A stretch of DNA of 59,569 nt. Origin: Chara braunii (Eukaryota > Streptophyta > Charophyceae > Charales > Characeae). Below the pieces are notes generated by a model. The model had not been told where the DNA came from. It was given only the letters and a program-made list of their open reading frames with translations, and did no database searches. Where the stretch lies: contig BFEA01000223.1 of assembly GCA_003427395.1 (NCBI GenBank), forward strand, positions 107,222-166,790, written 5' to 3'. Of this stretch, positions 34,395 through 46,357 are shown one piece after another. How positions within the stretch are numbered: position 1 is the stretch's first letter; each line of letters starts with the position of its first letter. A program made the position numbers and the translations under genes.

Positions 34395-37060
34395 ATGGAT
34401 AAATTACGGATATTGTCCTGAAACGTCCTAGGACTAGGCTCTCAACCTCTCACAAAGTTGCAATTAAGGGGTAGAGATCATCATGTTACAGGAAACCAAA
34501 TTAGACAATGCAGCGATTGAAGAGCAAATGAGCTGGTGGTTGGGATCTCAGTTCTGGACACTAGCCCGAGGAACCCGAGGGGGGGTTGCAATCTTCATTG
34601 GTTGGAGTGCACCGCTCGTTCTGACTGGTTTCAGGACGATCATAATGGAAGATGGGTTTGGGTTAGCTGAGGTTTATTATTTATCAACAAAAACGGTCCA
34701 TTTTTAATTTGTATACACCTACAAGTCAGACTGATAGGGTTGAACTTTTCAAATCTTTTCCCTGGCTTATACCGCAAATTGAAAACGTTATTTTTGGGGA
34801 TGATTGAAATACAACGCTTATGCCTGGAGTGGATTCTCTGCGAGCGGGCCCGGTTACGTAAGATGCTGTTCAACTTTTTGATTTCGGTATGATCAATGGG
34901 TTCTCTGACGTGTTTCGTCTACTACATCCTTTTAACAAGGGATATACCTTCTTTATGGTCGGGACACATGCTCAACAATATAATATTCCACATTGCCATA
35001 TTGACCTATTTTTTGCATCGGATTCGTTTTTGTATAGAATCTCTCGTTGCTTTGTAATTGTCTTTCTAGGATCAGATCATTTGCCTCTTTTTTTGAATTT
35101 TTTCTTCACTCTTCAGCTCGAATGGGCAGCAACCGGGTGATGTTACCTGAGTCACTCTGAGTGGGTCATTAGGACCGAAGATTTTATATGTTTTATGCTT
35201 CAATTTTTTGTGCAATGGCGCACTTCACAACCATTGTTCCCTTCCTTGTCTGACTGGTTTCCATATGGATTGCGAGCTGTTATCAAAAGAGGGCTGCTCA
35301 TTAAAAAGCTTATCACCCCCAATTTGCGCTCTCAACTATCAAGGATAAGCAATCAAATGGATGAACTCATGCGTAAAGCATCGATGAATGAAATTGATGA
35401 GGTTCGCTTGATGACGGATATGGACCATTTGAAACAGCAATGGATCATGCATGTGCGACCTGCAATTCGCATTGCCACACACCGGAAAAGAATAGCATGG
35501 CTGGTTAAAGGGGACCGGATAACGGCCCATTTTTTCGAGGGGTGACGCCCTCCTATAAAGTGAGGATTGATCCTTGCTATGAGGCACCTATTTCTAGATG
35601 CACAACCTTTGGCAGTTGATACACCATCCATTGTCCTCAACATATCATTATTTTATGAGAGTTTGCTGGCTTCACAACCTCAACATACTGAGGAAAATTT
35701 GCTCACTCAATTCCATGATCCCGTTTGGTCTAAGCTAGACTGGAAACTTTCACAACAACAGTCTATCATGCTGCAAGGTGAAGTGACACAACAGGAGATT
35801 TTAAATGCGGTTAAATAATTGGTGGATCCCAAAACGTCGGGTATTGATGGACTGCCTTCCGTTCTCTTTAAGCGGTTCTTCCCACTCCTTATGCCTGAGC
35901 TTCTGACCATATGCTGAATGGCTTGGAATGGAGTTGGCCTGCATGTTTCAGCGTTGGAAGGCATCATTACCTTTGTTTTCAAGAAGGGGGATCATACTGA
36001 TGTTCGCAACTATAGACCGATAAAATTGATGTATGTTGTATACAAGATTTTTTCGAAAATATTGGCAACTCGATTGCAACATGTTTTACCTACAATAATT
36101 CATCCCTCGCAAATGGGGTTTCTACAAGGAAGGCAAATACTGTACAATGTTATGACTGTTGAACAGTTCATGGGATGTGTGACTTCAATGGATGATCAAC
36201 TAACATTCATTCTTTTAGACTTAGAGAAAGTGTATGACCGTGTTGGATGATAATTTCTTCAAGCCACAATGACTTCATTTGGATTTGGGGTCAAGTTCAA
36301 ACATGTTGTTCAAGCCTTGCTTAAAGGTGTCACCTTGTGCCTTAACATCAACGACACTCTTTTTCCACTCATCTCCCTCTCACGATTAGTTAGGCAAGGT
36401 TGTCATATGGCTCCTTACGTGTATATATTGTATGTTGAAGTAATGCATGTTTTGATGGAATCCCGGTTTTTTTGTTGTCTTTAAGGGATAGGTTGAAATT
36501 TGAATCCCTTGCAGATGATTCTGTTGCTTTTACCCCAATCGATGATGGAGCTTTTGAGACATTGAGGGACACAATTGACCTTTTTATCATATCTCGCAAG
36601 CAGCGGTTAACTGGTTAAAATCCTCGGTCCTTATACCACCAGGAGCTCAGTCTCCTGCTCATTGGGGGCTGCATGTTATGAGTCCCTCTGAACAAGAAAG
36701 ATTTTTGGGATACAAGGTTTCCTTCGATCATTGATTGAGATTAGATTCTACCATCTCTTTGACGGCTCTTCGAGCCTCCTTTCGTCCATGAACGTCCCAC
36801 AAAGGAGTCAGTCTGTTTGGTCGTTCTCTTGTCATTAACAATGTCTGTTTCTCAACATTGTGGTGTCGTGGATCCATTTATCAAATGAATCCCTCTTCAC
36901 TGCAGACAGTGCGCCTTCTTGCCACACACTACTTATGGGAAGAGGAAATAAATAAAGATAATTATCTATCAAAAGTGGCTTGGCAAGTTGTTACCTAGCC
37001 CAAATGTGAAGGGGGTCTGGCTGTGCTGGACCCTGAAAGACAAATTTCAATTGACTTACC
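34395..37060 (+). pseudogene. LINE-C ORF2 N-terminal half: endonuclease and RT
   Basis: The ATG at 34395 leads into K-L-R-I-L-S-stop-N-V-L-G-L-G, where TGA (34419) takes the place of the Trp usual in LSWN-V-x-G-L-G. MLQETKL (34483) and GSDHLPLFL (35068-35095) mark the endonuclease ends. The RT shows SGIDGLPSVLFK, NYRPIKLMYVVYKIFSK, MGFLQGRQILYNV, LDLEKVYDRVG, LVRQGCHMAPY and ESLADDSVAF, the last with both catalytic Asp (around 36510). Numerous stops and frame changes are present. Sequence typical of the region after RT (K-V-A-W-Q-V-V-type) stops near 37060, where unrelated DNA starts. Confidence 0.82.
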
Positions 37061-37109
37061 GTGAGGGCACGAGTGCGCAGCCCGTGGTTTGTTTGTTGAT
37101 GTTGTTGTT

Positions 37110-37194
<85 letters not shown>

Positions 37195-38165
37195 AAAAAA
37201 TCACTCGCGGTGCCACTTTGCCAAAACGCCTCGATCGATAAGGCACCACGCTCCTTGCGCACACAGGGAGACTATCACTTTGTGAACGCAAAGGGAACGG
37301 GAGTGGTCGCCGCTGCTTTTGGCCTGTTTCGATTTCGACCATGACAGGCTTCGAATTCAAACCACTACTCTACCTAACGTTGGAAATTCGGAGGACCTGT
37401 AGCACAGGTCCATGAGGGCTACCAGTAGCACAGAGTGGAGAACTAGCAGAGTGGTAAGCTATTTTGCGGTTGAGACAATTGTTTTAATTTTTTTAAGCAT
37501 TTTTCCTGAAAAGATCATTGACGAAATCTACGGACCCTCAAATTTTCAGACTTGTGTACGAGTTCTTCTGAGCGTGAAAAAACTTTGAAATAGGGGTACT
37601 TTTCCCGTTGGCCCACAAGTTGTCATGTGCCAAAAATGGAAAAAGTGACGAATTGGCGCGGCATTTATTTCATGGTCTAAACGATTTTATTTTATTTTGT
37701 TGATATTTTTCCTAGAAAGATCACAACCTGGCCTACCCGATATCAAATTTTCAGATCTTTTCTCCAATTATTCTGCGTACGAAAAATCGCCAAAGTTGGT
37801 GCTCGAAAATTGCAAGATTGGACCCGCCTGCGCCTTCCAGTCGGCGCCCCCCCTAAAAAACCGCCCTAACTCACCACAGGGCCTGCGTCCACGCCGTTTC
37901 AGATTCGAAATTTCGAGGCCCTAATGCCACGGGCAGCTACCAGTCCTGCACTTCCTTGAACAGCCTATTTCCCACGAATTGGACCCCAGCAAATACACCA
38001 CCCTTCCAACTACCGCACCATTTGGTGACGACGACGAAAAATGTTCAATGTCTCAATGTCTCAGGGGCATAAAACGCACCCCTGACGGGCTGCGAACTTC
38101 GTTAGCAAGATGGATCCCTTGGGCCATTTTGGAGGACTCTACTTCTGCCTAGAAGCAGTCGACAG
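37061..38165. other. Insert or unrelated DNA splitting LINE-C
   Basis: This stretch has no LINE coding similarity. It starts with GTT/GT-rich DNA, (GT)n at 37111-37155, (GA)n at 37156-37190 and an A run. An imperfect palindrome lies around GGACCTGTAGCACAGGTCC (37393-37411). The rest is AT-rich without a gene. LINE-C coding similarity resumes near 38170. No clear terminal repeats or target-site duplication were found. Confidence 0.5.
37111..37200. repeat. Compound microsatellite (GT)n(GA)n(A)n
   Basis: About 22 GT units are followed by about 17 GA units and an 11-base A run. The protein frames across it are artefacts of the repeat. Confidence 0.97.
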
Positions 38166-38169
38166 AACC

Positions 38170-39600
38170 GGCTTTATTATTGATCTCGGGGTGTAAAAAA
38201 TCTACACATGTTTGCCAATGGTTGATTACTCTCTTCATGCCGTATCTTAAGAAATAAATGTTGCTCGACATATGAGGGGTAATAATCAAGGCGTGGAAGA
38301 AACTCCCACCAACACTGCAGCCGCCACCGATGATTGCAGAGAGGATTCTGACTCAGCCATTGTTTTATAACCCGTGCATCTATTTGCCTGATGGACAACC
38401 TCTACAATGTTATGGACTTGGAAGCTGGTGCCTTCGGGAACACTTGGATGAGTCGGGGCATTGGCACAGTGCCTGACATATGGGACATCACACAGGCTGA
38501 CCGGAAACCTTACCATACTTTGGCGTCATTGTTATTTGGCCTATGGCATCAACAACAACACCTTCATTTGGGTCAGCAAGCTATTCCTGTGGACTGGTTA
38601 ACGTCCTAAGAGCAAGTGTTGTTCCTACACCGAAAGATTGAACAAATCGGGTTTAGTATGGAAGGTTGAAGATTATTCAGAGGTGGCGCAAAACCCCAAC
38701 TCATGTTGGGAAACGAAAGACGGATCTTTTGGCTTGGGATCTGACCCGACTTTGGCGCATAATTCATTACCTTTGACAACGGTTCCAAACTTGGTACTGG
38801 TACGCGGCTTGGAATATGAGGATGGATACAGACCTTTCAGTATTTCACAACCATCATATCTGTTGTATGTGGACCCTCGTGATTGGGCTTGAGAACATCC
38901 TTTGCCGAGTAATAAAATGGTCCCGATACAACAATACTCTACAAAATTGGGATATCAGGTTTCTACACCGCAAGTCGATGTTAATTGGACTGTAGCCCGC
39001 AGGTGGCTGGCAACAGGTTGGGTTGAAGACTCGCTGACAAGACTGACCGAAGCATTGTCTATGTTTTGGAAAAATCTTATGGACTTGGTTGTAGTTAAGC
39101 ATGCCAGTTTCCTCTGACTAATGATGCATCAGGCTATGCCTGTGATGGTCTGGTGGTCTAAAAGAGCAACCAAAGTGATCGGAATGCGTGATATGCCCAC
39201 GAACTCAAATGGAGGATCTCTGCGATGTCTCCAGGCCTTTTTGGGATTGGTGGCGACAAACGAATATCCCGTTTCCTGATAACAATTCAAGGTGGACGGA
39301 CCATTTTCTACTACTCGAAACGACAACGAGAGAAATGCCTCCCTCTGGACGATATGCATAATATGCAGAAGAGACACTGAGAGGAGCCATATTGTGGACT
39401 CTTTGGAACTTGTGGAACTCAGCGATGAGGAGGGGAGAGGTTGATACCACTTATGGTTCGAACTGAAATCAAATTTGCCATCAAGCAAACCATTTTGGCT
39501 GACTGGGAGTATCAAGTTCAACGGAAAGGATACTCGCGGAAATCAATGCAGCATTTTAACAAATGTTGGACTGAGTTTTAAGGACTGTTCACGACTGAAT
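38170..39600 (+). pseudogene. LINE-C ORF2 C-terminal region
   Basis: Translated pieces in changing frames include R-I-L-T-Q-P-L-F-Y-N-P-C-I-Y-L (38335-38400), comparable with V-C-Q-Q-P-L-F-N-N-R-W-I in LINE-B. Further on, a Trp-rich stretch (CPRTQMEDLCDVSRPFWDWW, about 39195-39255) stands where LINE-A/B have the C-terminal zinc region. Stops are frequent. The 3' UTR follows to the poly(A) at 39989. Confidence 0.6.
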
Positions 39601-40131
39601 GTTTACCACAGCAACAACCCTGTCTATGCTTCTCAGAGTTTTTCTTGAAATATACATGGTTGTACAAAACTTCTGAATTTCAAAGTGATCATAGTTCATG
39701 TACCCTTTTGTTCCCTTTCGTTTTTGTTCAGTCCTTCTAGAGTGTCCAAATTAGTGTTCATAGTAGAGTCTATAGATTTTCTTTAGGATACAGTTACATT
39801 TGGTTTTAGGGATATTGTTAGTTAGCCGAGAGATTGAATTCATATGAGAACAAGGAGTAGAATGTTGCCACAGTCGTGGCCTGGGCCTTGCTTGGCCGGA
39901 GAGCCTTGCTCAGCCTTGGAGCTGCGACGAACTTTGTGAGGGACGTCCGGGCTGGTTCCCGGCACAACTTTATAGATGTTGCTCCTTTAAAAAAAAAATC
40001 ACGAACACGAACACATTCATATCCTCCTTTTTTTTTCGACTAAAGCAAAACAAAAACTTGCCTTCAAGTTTCTTCAGGTTACTAGTTTGAGCGGTACAAG
40101 CAATACCCACCAATAGGAATCCTGTGGCAAC

Positions 40132-40222
40132 CTTTTTTTTTTTTTTTTTTGGTGGCAGGCTAGTTCAGTATATTGGTGGGGAGCAACAACTGCTGCAAAT
40201 TTGAAAAACAGATCCAGGGTCC
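40132..40222 (-). mobile_element. Degenerate tail-hairpin copy with poly(A)
   Basis: A T run (40132-40150) is followed by the complement of TTGCTCCCCACCAATATA and a diverged 5' half ending in GGACCCTGGATC. Stem 2 is lost. The orientation is minus. Confidence 0.6.
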
Positions 40223-40338
40223 TATTATTTCCTCTAATCAAAGAAATTCAATGTATAAAACTTCTATGTAAAAGGTACAAACATGACCGCACCAAATCGT
40301 TTCCCAGCCCGTGCTGCTTCCCATTGGAGTTTTGTTTC

Positions 40339-40372
40339 CAAACAAACAAACAAACAAACAAACAAACAAACA
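40339..40372. repeat. (AAAC)n microsatellite
   Basis: Eight to nine AAAC units in a row. Confidence 0.95.
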
Positions 40373-40538
40373 GGGCAGCAATATGCATCTTTGTCGGACA
40401 GATCTTAAATATTCGGAACGGTTGGGACAACTTACCATTGACCAAGGATGGCCCTAGGCTAAGCTTGGTTGGTACACCTTGTATGAACTGTCGAAATAGG
40501 GAGTCTGACGCAAGTTCAAATCCAGATTGTGAATTACC

Positions 40539-41163
40539 TGGAACTGCAATTTTGCCAAAATGGACATTTTTTATTTTTTGAACGAAATTGAAACCGAGTT
40601 TTTTTGGCCGAAAACTTGTCCAAATTTGCTGCTCCTGAGGGTCCGGCGTTCTTAAAACGCTGAACCCGCTGGACGTGTGTGGACTTAGCTTGAGACGAGA
40701 TACACCCAGGTGGTTGAAACCGAGTTTTTTGGCCGAAAACTCATCCAAATTTGCTGCTCTTGAGGGTTCGGCATTCTTAAAACGCTGGACCCTCTCGATG
40801 TATGTGGACTTCACTTGCGACCAGATACATCAAGGGGAGTTTTTTGGTCGAAAACTCATCCAAATTTGCTGCTCCTGACTCCTGAGGGTTCGGCGTTCTT
40901 AAAACGCTGGACCCCCTGGATGTATGTGGACTTCGCTTGCGACCAGATACATCCAGGGGGAAAATACGACCAGATACATCCAGGGGTTTCCCCCCTGGAT
41001 GTATCTGGCCGCAAGCGAAGTCCACATACATCCAGGGGGTCCGGCGTTTTAAGAACGCTGAACCCTCAGGAGCAGCAAATTTGGATGAGTTTTCGGCCAA
41101 AAAAACTCGGTTTCAATGTCGTTCAAAAAATAAAAAATATCCATTTTGACAAAATGGTAGTCC
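40539..41163. mobile_element. Foldback element with tandem arms
   Basis: The two ends are inverted repeats (left GGAACTGCAATTTTGCCAAA, right the complement of GGACTACCATTTTGTCAAA), followed by shared TTTTTTATTTTTTGAACGA. The left arm has three tandem units of about 120-125 bases starting at about 40588, 40713 and 40830, each with GGCCGAAAACT and CTTAAAACGCTG. The right arm has one inverted unit (40983-41115). The turn is near 40985. CCTGG stands at both outer borders. No transposase. It could be a foldback or MITE-like element and would give a long hairpin RNA. Confidence 0.75.
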
Positions 41164-41830
41164 TGGGGCCAGTATCCGTTCACTAAAGATACCGAAAGGC
41201 TGTCTCCCTTTTAAAAAGAAGGACAAGAAACTTTCTATTGAGCAAAACCACAGTAGTAGCTCCTTGAAACAGAGACTTGACATGATTGATACATCAACAA
41301 GGGATGTTTCTTTTTCAAATTTCTCTTTTGATAGGTTTTTACATTGCCGGATTCTCGCTTTTTCTTTTCCCCAAATTAGAGATGGTTTTCGATTGCTATA
41401 GTGAGGCACTGGAGGGGCTCAGCCTGAGTTGAGGGGTTGACGTCTTGCAGCCCCTGTCAGTGAGCTGTTTCCTGTATGTCACTTCATTGTTTTCTGTCTT
41501 GAGGATTGGGCACTGGGCCCACAATAGTATCACATTGCAATGTGAAACAAACAGAAATTCTACTCTAATGCCGGCCACTAGTCTCTGTATAAATGCTTCA
41601 TGAGGACATATAGGCCAATTACTGTAGCAGAAGCGCCAAAGCGTTCCATGCGCGTCAACCAGAGTAGCATGTTAGGGTTTTCCTAATGGACAAGCTTCTC
41701 TACAATAGCCGGGTTTCTTTCACTTTGCGCCAGGTAGTATGTGTCCAATCATCTCCAATGTGCGTCACCACAGTAGAGACATGTTGGACAGGTCTCCAAC
41801 AGCGGCAAAAGAGCAAGGAGTGATCCATTG

Positions 41831-42098
41831 ACCTCAAGCACGATAACGATATCATGTCAGATCCAGTTCAGACAGGAGCTGCAGTCTGAGAGCAGAACGA
41901 GGGAGACATGGCAACTTTCAAGTCTTAGACAACTTTCAAGACTAGGAGCAATGATAAAGATATGATCCCCCCTTCTGGAACCTACAACACAAATGGAGCC
42001 CATAGCCTCCAGCACGATAACGATATCATGCCGGATCCAGCTCAGACAGGAGCTGCAGAGCAGAAGGAGGGAGACATGGCAGCTTTCAAGACAGCTTT
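41831..42098. repeat. Direct duplication of about 95 bp, 175 bp apart
   Basis: The two blocks (41831-41932 and 42006-42098) share GCACGATAACGATATCATG, TCAGACAGGAGCTGCAG and GGGAGACATGGCA. They are non-coding. 41170-41830 shows no gene. Confidence 0.75.
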
Positions 42099-42295
42099 CA
42101 AGGCGAGGCGCAACCTACGACACAAACGGACCCTAGTATACAATATTGGAAGCTTTCGCCGATGACACTGTTGTCGGGTGTAGAACATTGGACTCGTGGG
42201 CTATCAACACTGTTTTTGGGGTGTGCATCCTATGCAACGTTAAAACTGATGATAGATTTAAAGAAGGGGAAACTACGTAAGAGTCAGAAAAATTA

Positions 42296-42431
42296 GTTAT
42301 AATTCCACTATGGACCAAAATATAGTTTCGAATTGCAGTTCAAGCAATGTATACCACCTAGCTTTCTGGCCAGGTACGGTGCCCCAAGTGCAATTGCAAA
42401 CTGTATCGTGCCGCATAGTGCACTTATAACT
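42296..42431. mobile_element. Small foldback MITE, copy 2
   Basis: Same family as 7132-7270, with ends AGTTATA and TATAACT, an inverted internal sequence and the shared centre TTTCTGGCCAGG. Similarity with copy 1 runs on to about 42461. From 42462 to 43955 no gene is seen; it includes a CCAGAATGACGCTGACCGG motif at 42608, CAT/CATT-rich DNA at 42870-42960 and a G run at 43079-43094. Confidence 0.65.
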
Positions 42432-43993
42432 CGTTTTTGTGACTCTACTGAAGTTACCCCGCCAAAAAAGAGGAAGCATTCAGGTGTTCTGGAATTCTTG
42501 GCGGCATCTGGCCTACTTCCTCATTCGGGATATAGGATTCCAGAGATGGTCGAATCCTGGCTGATAACTGCAGAGTTGCTTTGTTCTGTGACCCTGGTGT
42601 GCCGATGCCAGAATGACGCTGACCGGAGCTGGGGCGCTTAGGGAGGAAGGCAATCCAGTGGCGAACTGGGGGGGCTACCTTAACAACCTATGGGTCCAAG
42701 GTTAGTCTAGCTGGCAAGAACAAGTCAGCTATGGTAGACGTTGGCTAGGATGACATCGTCTCTGAGATGTAATGTCCTGGTACAGGGAAGGCTAGGGATT
42801 GTTCTAGGATTAGGAGGCCAGATTTGTTGATACAGCATAGTCTTCTTTATTTTTTACATACTAATCTTCATCATCATTAGTATCACTATCTCACCGTTTT
42901 CATAGAATCAGCAGAAGCTCATCACCATCGTTATCATCATCATCATAATCATCATCATATGAGGGACACTGAGCCCGGTTCTCAGAATGTTCAGCTCGGT
43001 CACTCTGGGTAGACTGTGAGGACCCCGGCCTCAATCTTCTTATTGGTAATATCAGCCTTGAGCACTGGGCCTGTTTTAGGGGGGGGGGGGGGGAAGGAGA
43101 GGCATTGTCTTTTTCGATTTGCTACCCCTATTTCTCATCTACCCAGCAGTCTGATGCTGGCAATGACGACGACGCTAGGGCCTTTTTTGATTCCGCAGTG
43201 GTGGACCATCCCCCCCCCCAGAGGTTAATACTAATGAGCTGCGGCGTGGTATAATCTTGGGGGTGGCTCAGGTAGTTGACCGAGGGGAGGGTTGGATTCG
43301 ATGGGCTTGGCATGTGTTTTGATTGTTTCACTCCTGCGTATACATCACCTGTCGGAGTCCCTCTTTGACCTATGGTTTCCCCCTGTTCCTTCTCTGTTGC
43401 CTGTCCCAACTGTCATATTATGTGGCTGGCACTGGGTGAGTGGCATGATGGAGATGGGCGAGAGGAAGGTCTGTCGCTTGTGTGGTGGATAGTGGGAGGA
43501 GATAGGATAATCAATAAGGGATGGGCAGAACTCTGGTTGGCAAAATGGCAGGGGGAAGAGCATGCATGGCAGATGGGTGCTAATAATAATAATAGTGATA
43601 TATGTTGCAGATGTTGCTAACTTCTGCCAGAAATTTGACAAAACAATTAAGTGTGAATGATCTTTGCTGGGTGAATAGCTTAGGTTAAGGGAGGGTAGGA
43701 TGACGACCTTTGCTGGTGGAAAATGAGAATCATGGGGCTGGACAGCGGCCTTATGCACGGAGGGGGCCTAGGGTTTGCCATGCACGGTTATGACTGTGAA
43801 GGATTAGGGTAGATTAGAGGATAGTTTGTCACCCTCTCCATGTCTAGACCTTGATACACGTTGTGACCTGGCTGATAATTGACTGATAATTGGGCGGGCA
43901 GTCAATCCCCTCGTGAGAGGGCAATCAATGCCATACTGTCTCCGATTTTGTCGGTGGGACGCGAGACCCGGTTTCCAGCAGGTGATGCTCCCC

Positions 43994-46357
43994 TGTGACG
44001 CCCAAACCTCACGCCCAGCGCGACTTTCTGATCGGAGTAAAGTGTGGGCCTGGAAGTGCGAAAAGGGGTGTGCCAAGGATTTTTGGGAAAGTGGAGTCCC
44101 AGGTCAGAACTGAGACCTCCTGTGGCAGGGTTTTTCGGGGGCACGAGTGCAATTTGGCGGAGAGGGCGGACCGCCCCTGGTCACAAGGCAGGTAGTAGGC
44201 GCGGGTTGCTCAAGGCCGGTCGAGCCATTCGTTCTGGGGCCGGCGATTTGCGGGAGGGTCCCTTCGGGGTAGGTGGGGCTCCAATGAGTCAGTCCGTCGG
44301 GAGTTGCCACGTGGCGCCGGTCGTCGCGCGGTTGGGTTGGGCCTCCGGGATTCTGGGGTCCTCTGATCGCCGCGTCGTCGACAGTTTCCGCAGGGCGTAT
44401 TGGGCCAGTATGGGGCTATGGCCGGCCACGGGACGACGCTGAGTTGGTGATACGGAAGAAGGAGGCGGAAGGGAGGGAAGCTGGTGGAGATAACGACAAA
44501 TCCGGGGTGGGTGAAGTAGTAGGTATGGTCCGAAGAGGGGAAATCAGAGCACCGGGGGTCGCTAGTGGTGGCGCAGTGAAACTCCCGAGGGCACAGTCGG
44601 TTCTCGGTTTGGCAAAGTCATCTCCGAGTCTGTCGCAGGACTTCGTTTATCCACGAGGTGAAGTAGTCCAGGTCGTATAACAACGACTCCGAGCTCTCGG
44701 AGCGTGTCATCATGTCATCGCTGAGCTGCGAGGTTCCTAAGGGCAGGTCCTTGCCGAAGGCGATCGCCGCGTGCAAGCACGTGCAGGCCGCGCAATCGAG
44801 CCGCGCTTACACCTGCTTATACGGAACGATGGCTTCGTTGCAGAACGACTATGTTCGATCAGACAATATCTTCGCAATCGATAATCCCTTTTGAGATTTG
44901 GGCCAGACGACCGATCGTCTAATCACTTCCATGTGTTCGAGTATGCAAGATGCAACCAACGCAACAGCCCAATCAAGAGACAAACAAAAACGAGAACAGG
45001 ATTGCCGATTGTGCAAAATTTATATCCTACTCATAAGTGCATCAATGCAATAAACAAGGCAGAGGCAAAAATTCGGTAGAAAGATAAACAACCGAACATG
45101 GCATCCATACATTCATTCATTCAGCAACATACACACAATGCATCGGAGATGGAAATCGCCAAGACAAGTGTGAGCAAACCCAAGTCCAGATTCCGAAAAA
45201 CAGAAAGCGGGCAGATCGCCCGGAGCCGAAATCAAACTTTATGTACACAAGACAGGAGGGGGAAAAGACAAAAGAAACAGCAAATCCGCGTCCATCAACC
45301 TCAACTCCCTCTTCCTCTCTCTTCTTCTTCGATGCGGACAGTCCGTCGTCGCACACCAACCCACGAAGTCGTCACCTCGCTTAGTCCTCCCGCATCCGTC
45401 AGGTTCACCCGCGCCCACAGTCCGTCGTGGCCCGCGTCAACCCCGCGCGTTTGGCACCGGCTCGTCGGGTTGCCCGACTCCTGCTCTACTCACCTCTTAC
45501 TTCGCTCGTGTGCCGACCCTCTCTGATCGTGCAACCCCGAGCTTCCAACAGCTGGTTAAGAGAGCTAACTAATCGCGCATCCTGAATTTATAGCGTGCAT
45601 GCGTGCGCGAAGAACACGAAATTACAAGGATTTAGAAAGAAGATTAGAGAGGGAGCGCCTGCGCTTTGCATGACCGGGCCGCGGCGTGGGGGACGTAGCC
45701 ACTCTCCACGCATCAATCCGAGCATGCAGACCGTGGCTACCAAAACGCAGCAAAGGAAAGAGAAGGAGGGCGGGAAAGACGAATCGCAAGAAGAAAGATA
45801 CAGTTACAATGGCGCCAACCCAAAAGTACAGTTACACATCCGATTAAAGGCGCCGACTAATCAGAATTTCGTTGCAGCCTCATAAAGAAGCGCGTAAGCA
45901 AAAAGCGTTGTGCGGCAAAAGAAAAGTCCTAATTACAAAATTCCTAAATTCCTAACTAATGCGGAGAGCAAGAAGCACAAGTTTCGGAAGGGAAATCCGA
46001 AATTCCGAGAGCCATCGGGGCTCGACAAAATTCAAAAAAAGTATTCGAAGCAAATTCCTGCGCGATGTCCGCACCTAAATTCCCAAACCGAACAAAAGAA
46101 ACGACGTCAACATTTATTATTCGCGCGCTCGGCGGTGCGTCCGCCATCCACCTGACCGATCAATCACCCGTCCCCGGACACGCCCAGCTCCGAACTCAGC
46201 CAACGGAAAAGAATCGACGCAAAAGACGAAGAAACGAGGGTACTGATCCAATTTCCCATCCATCCCAATCTCCCGTAATTGGCCCAACCTTCCCAGCTTA
46301 GGACCCCTCATCGCTATCGCGCAGGAAATTGCGCGGTGCGGAAAGTGGTTCGTCACA
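43994..46357 (-). mobile_element. Solo LTR, copy A (2364 bp)
   Basis: The ends are TGTGACG and CGTCACA, the TG...CA inverted termini of LTRs, and both ends are flanked by CCCC (43990-43993 and 46358-46361), a 4-bp target duplication. The minus strand is taken as sense because a TATAAAT box lies at 45586-45592 in that direction. There is no internal coding region. Copy B (50601-53334) and inverted copy C (58098 onward) confirm the length and ends. Frames inside (for example 44044-44442, 45098-45526, 45595-45885) are repeated in the copies but have no known domain; the sequence similarity, not coding, explains them. Confidence 0.88.
45586..45592 (-). promoter_or_regulatory. Putative TATA box of LTR copy A
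   Basis: TATAAAT on the minus strand, followed downstream by the conserved GCGCGATTAGTTAGCTCTC. The box and the downstream block are also present in copies B (52556-52562) and C (58880-58886). Confidence 0.5.

Larger units (their letters stand above)
32568..39998 (+). mobile_element. LINE-C, a different non-LTR element, heavily degraded
   Basis: A third LINE, not closely related to LINE-A and LINE-B, with ORF1-like sequence (32568-34159), AP-endonuclease (34395-35140), RT (35800-37060), about 1.1 kb of unrelated DNA, the C-terminal region (38170-39600) and a short poly(A) at 39989-39998. Many stops and frame changes break every domain. The C-terminal part again has a Q-P-L-F-Y-N-P stretch like QPLFNNR of LINE-A/B, so the two families share an ORF2 layout. 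Confidence 0.8.

Noticed and set aside
37111-37200. Open frames across the GT/GA tract (Val-Cys and Arg-Glu repeats)
   Set aside because: Products of simple repeats; readable on both strands, no domain.
37340-37480. tRNA-like or SINE-like sequence near TAGCAGAGTGGTAAGC
   Set aside because: An A-box-like string is present but no B box at a suitable distance and no second copy.
42870-42960. Possible regulatory CAT/ATC repeat
   Set aside because: Plain low-complexity trinucleotide DNA with no supporting context.
45098-45885. Conserved frames shared by the large LTR copies
   Set aside because: Similarity is at DNA level over the whole LTR, frames differ in length between copies and have no recognised domain, so conservation does not imply coding.
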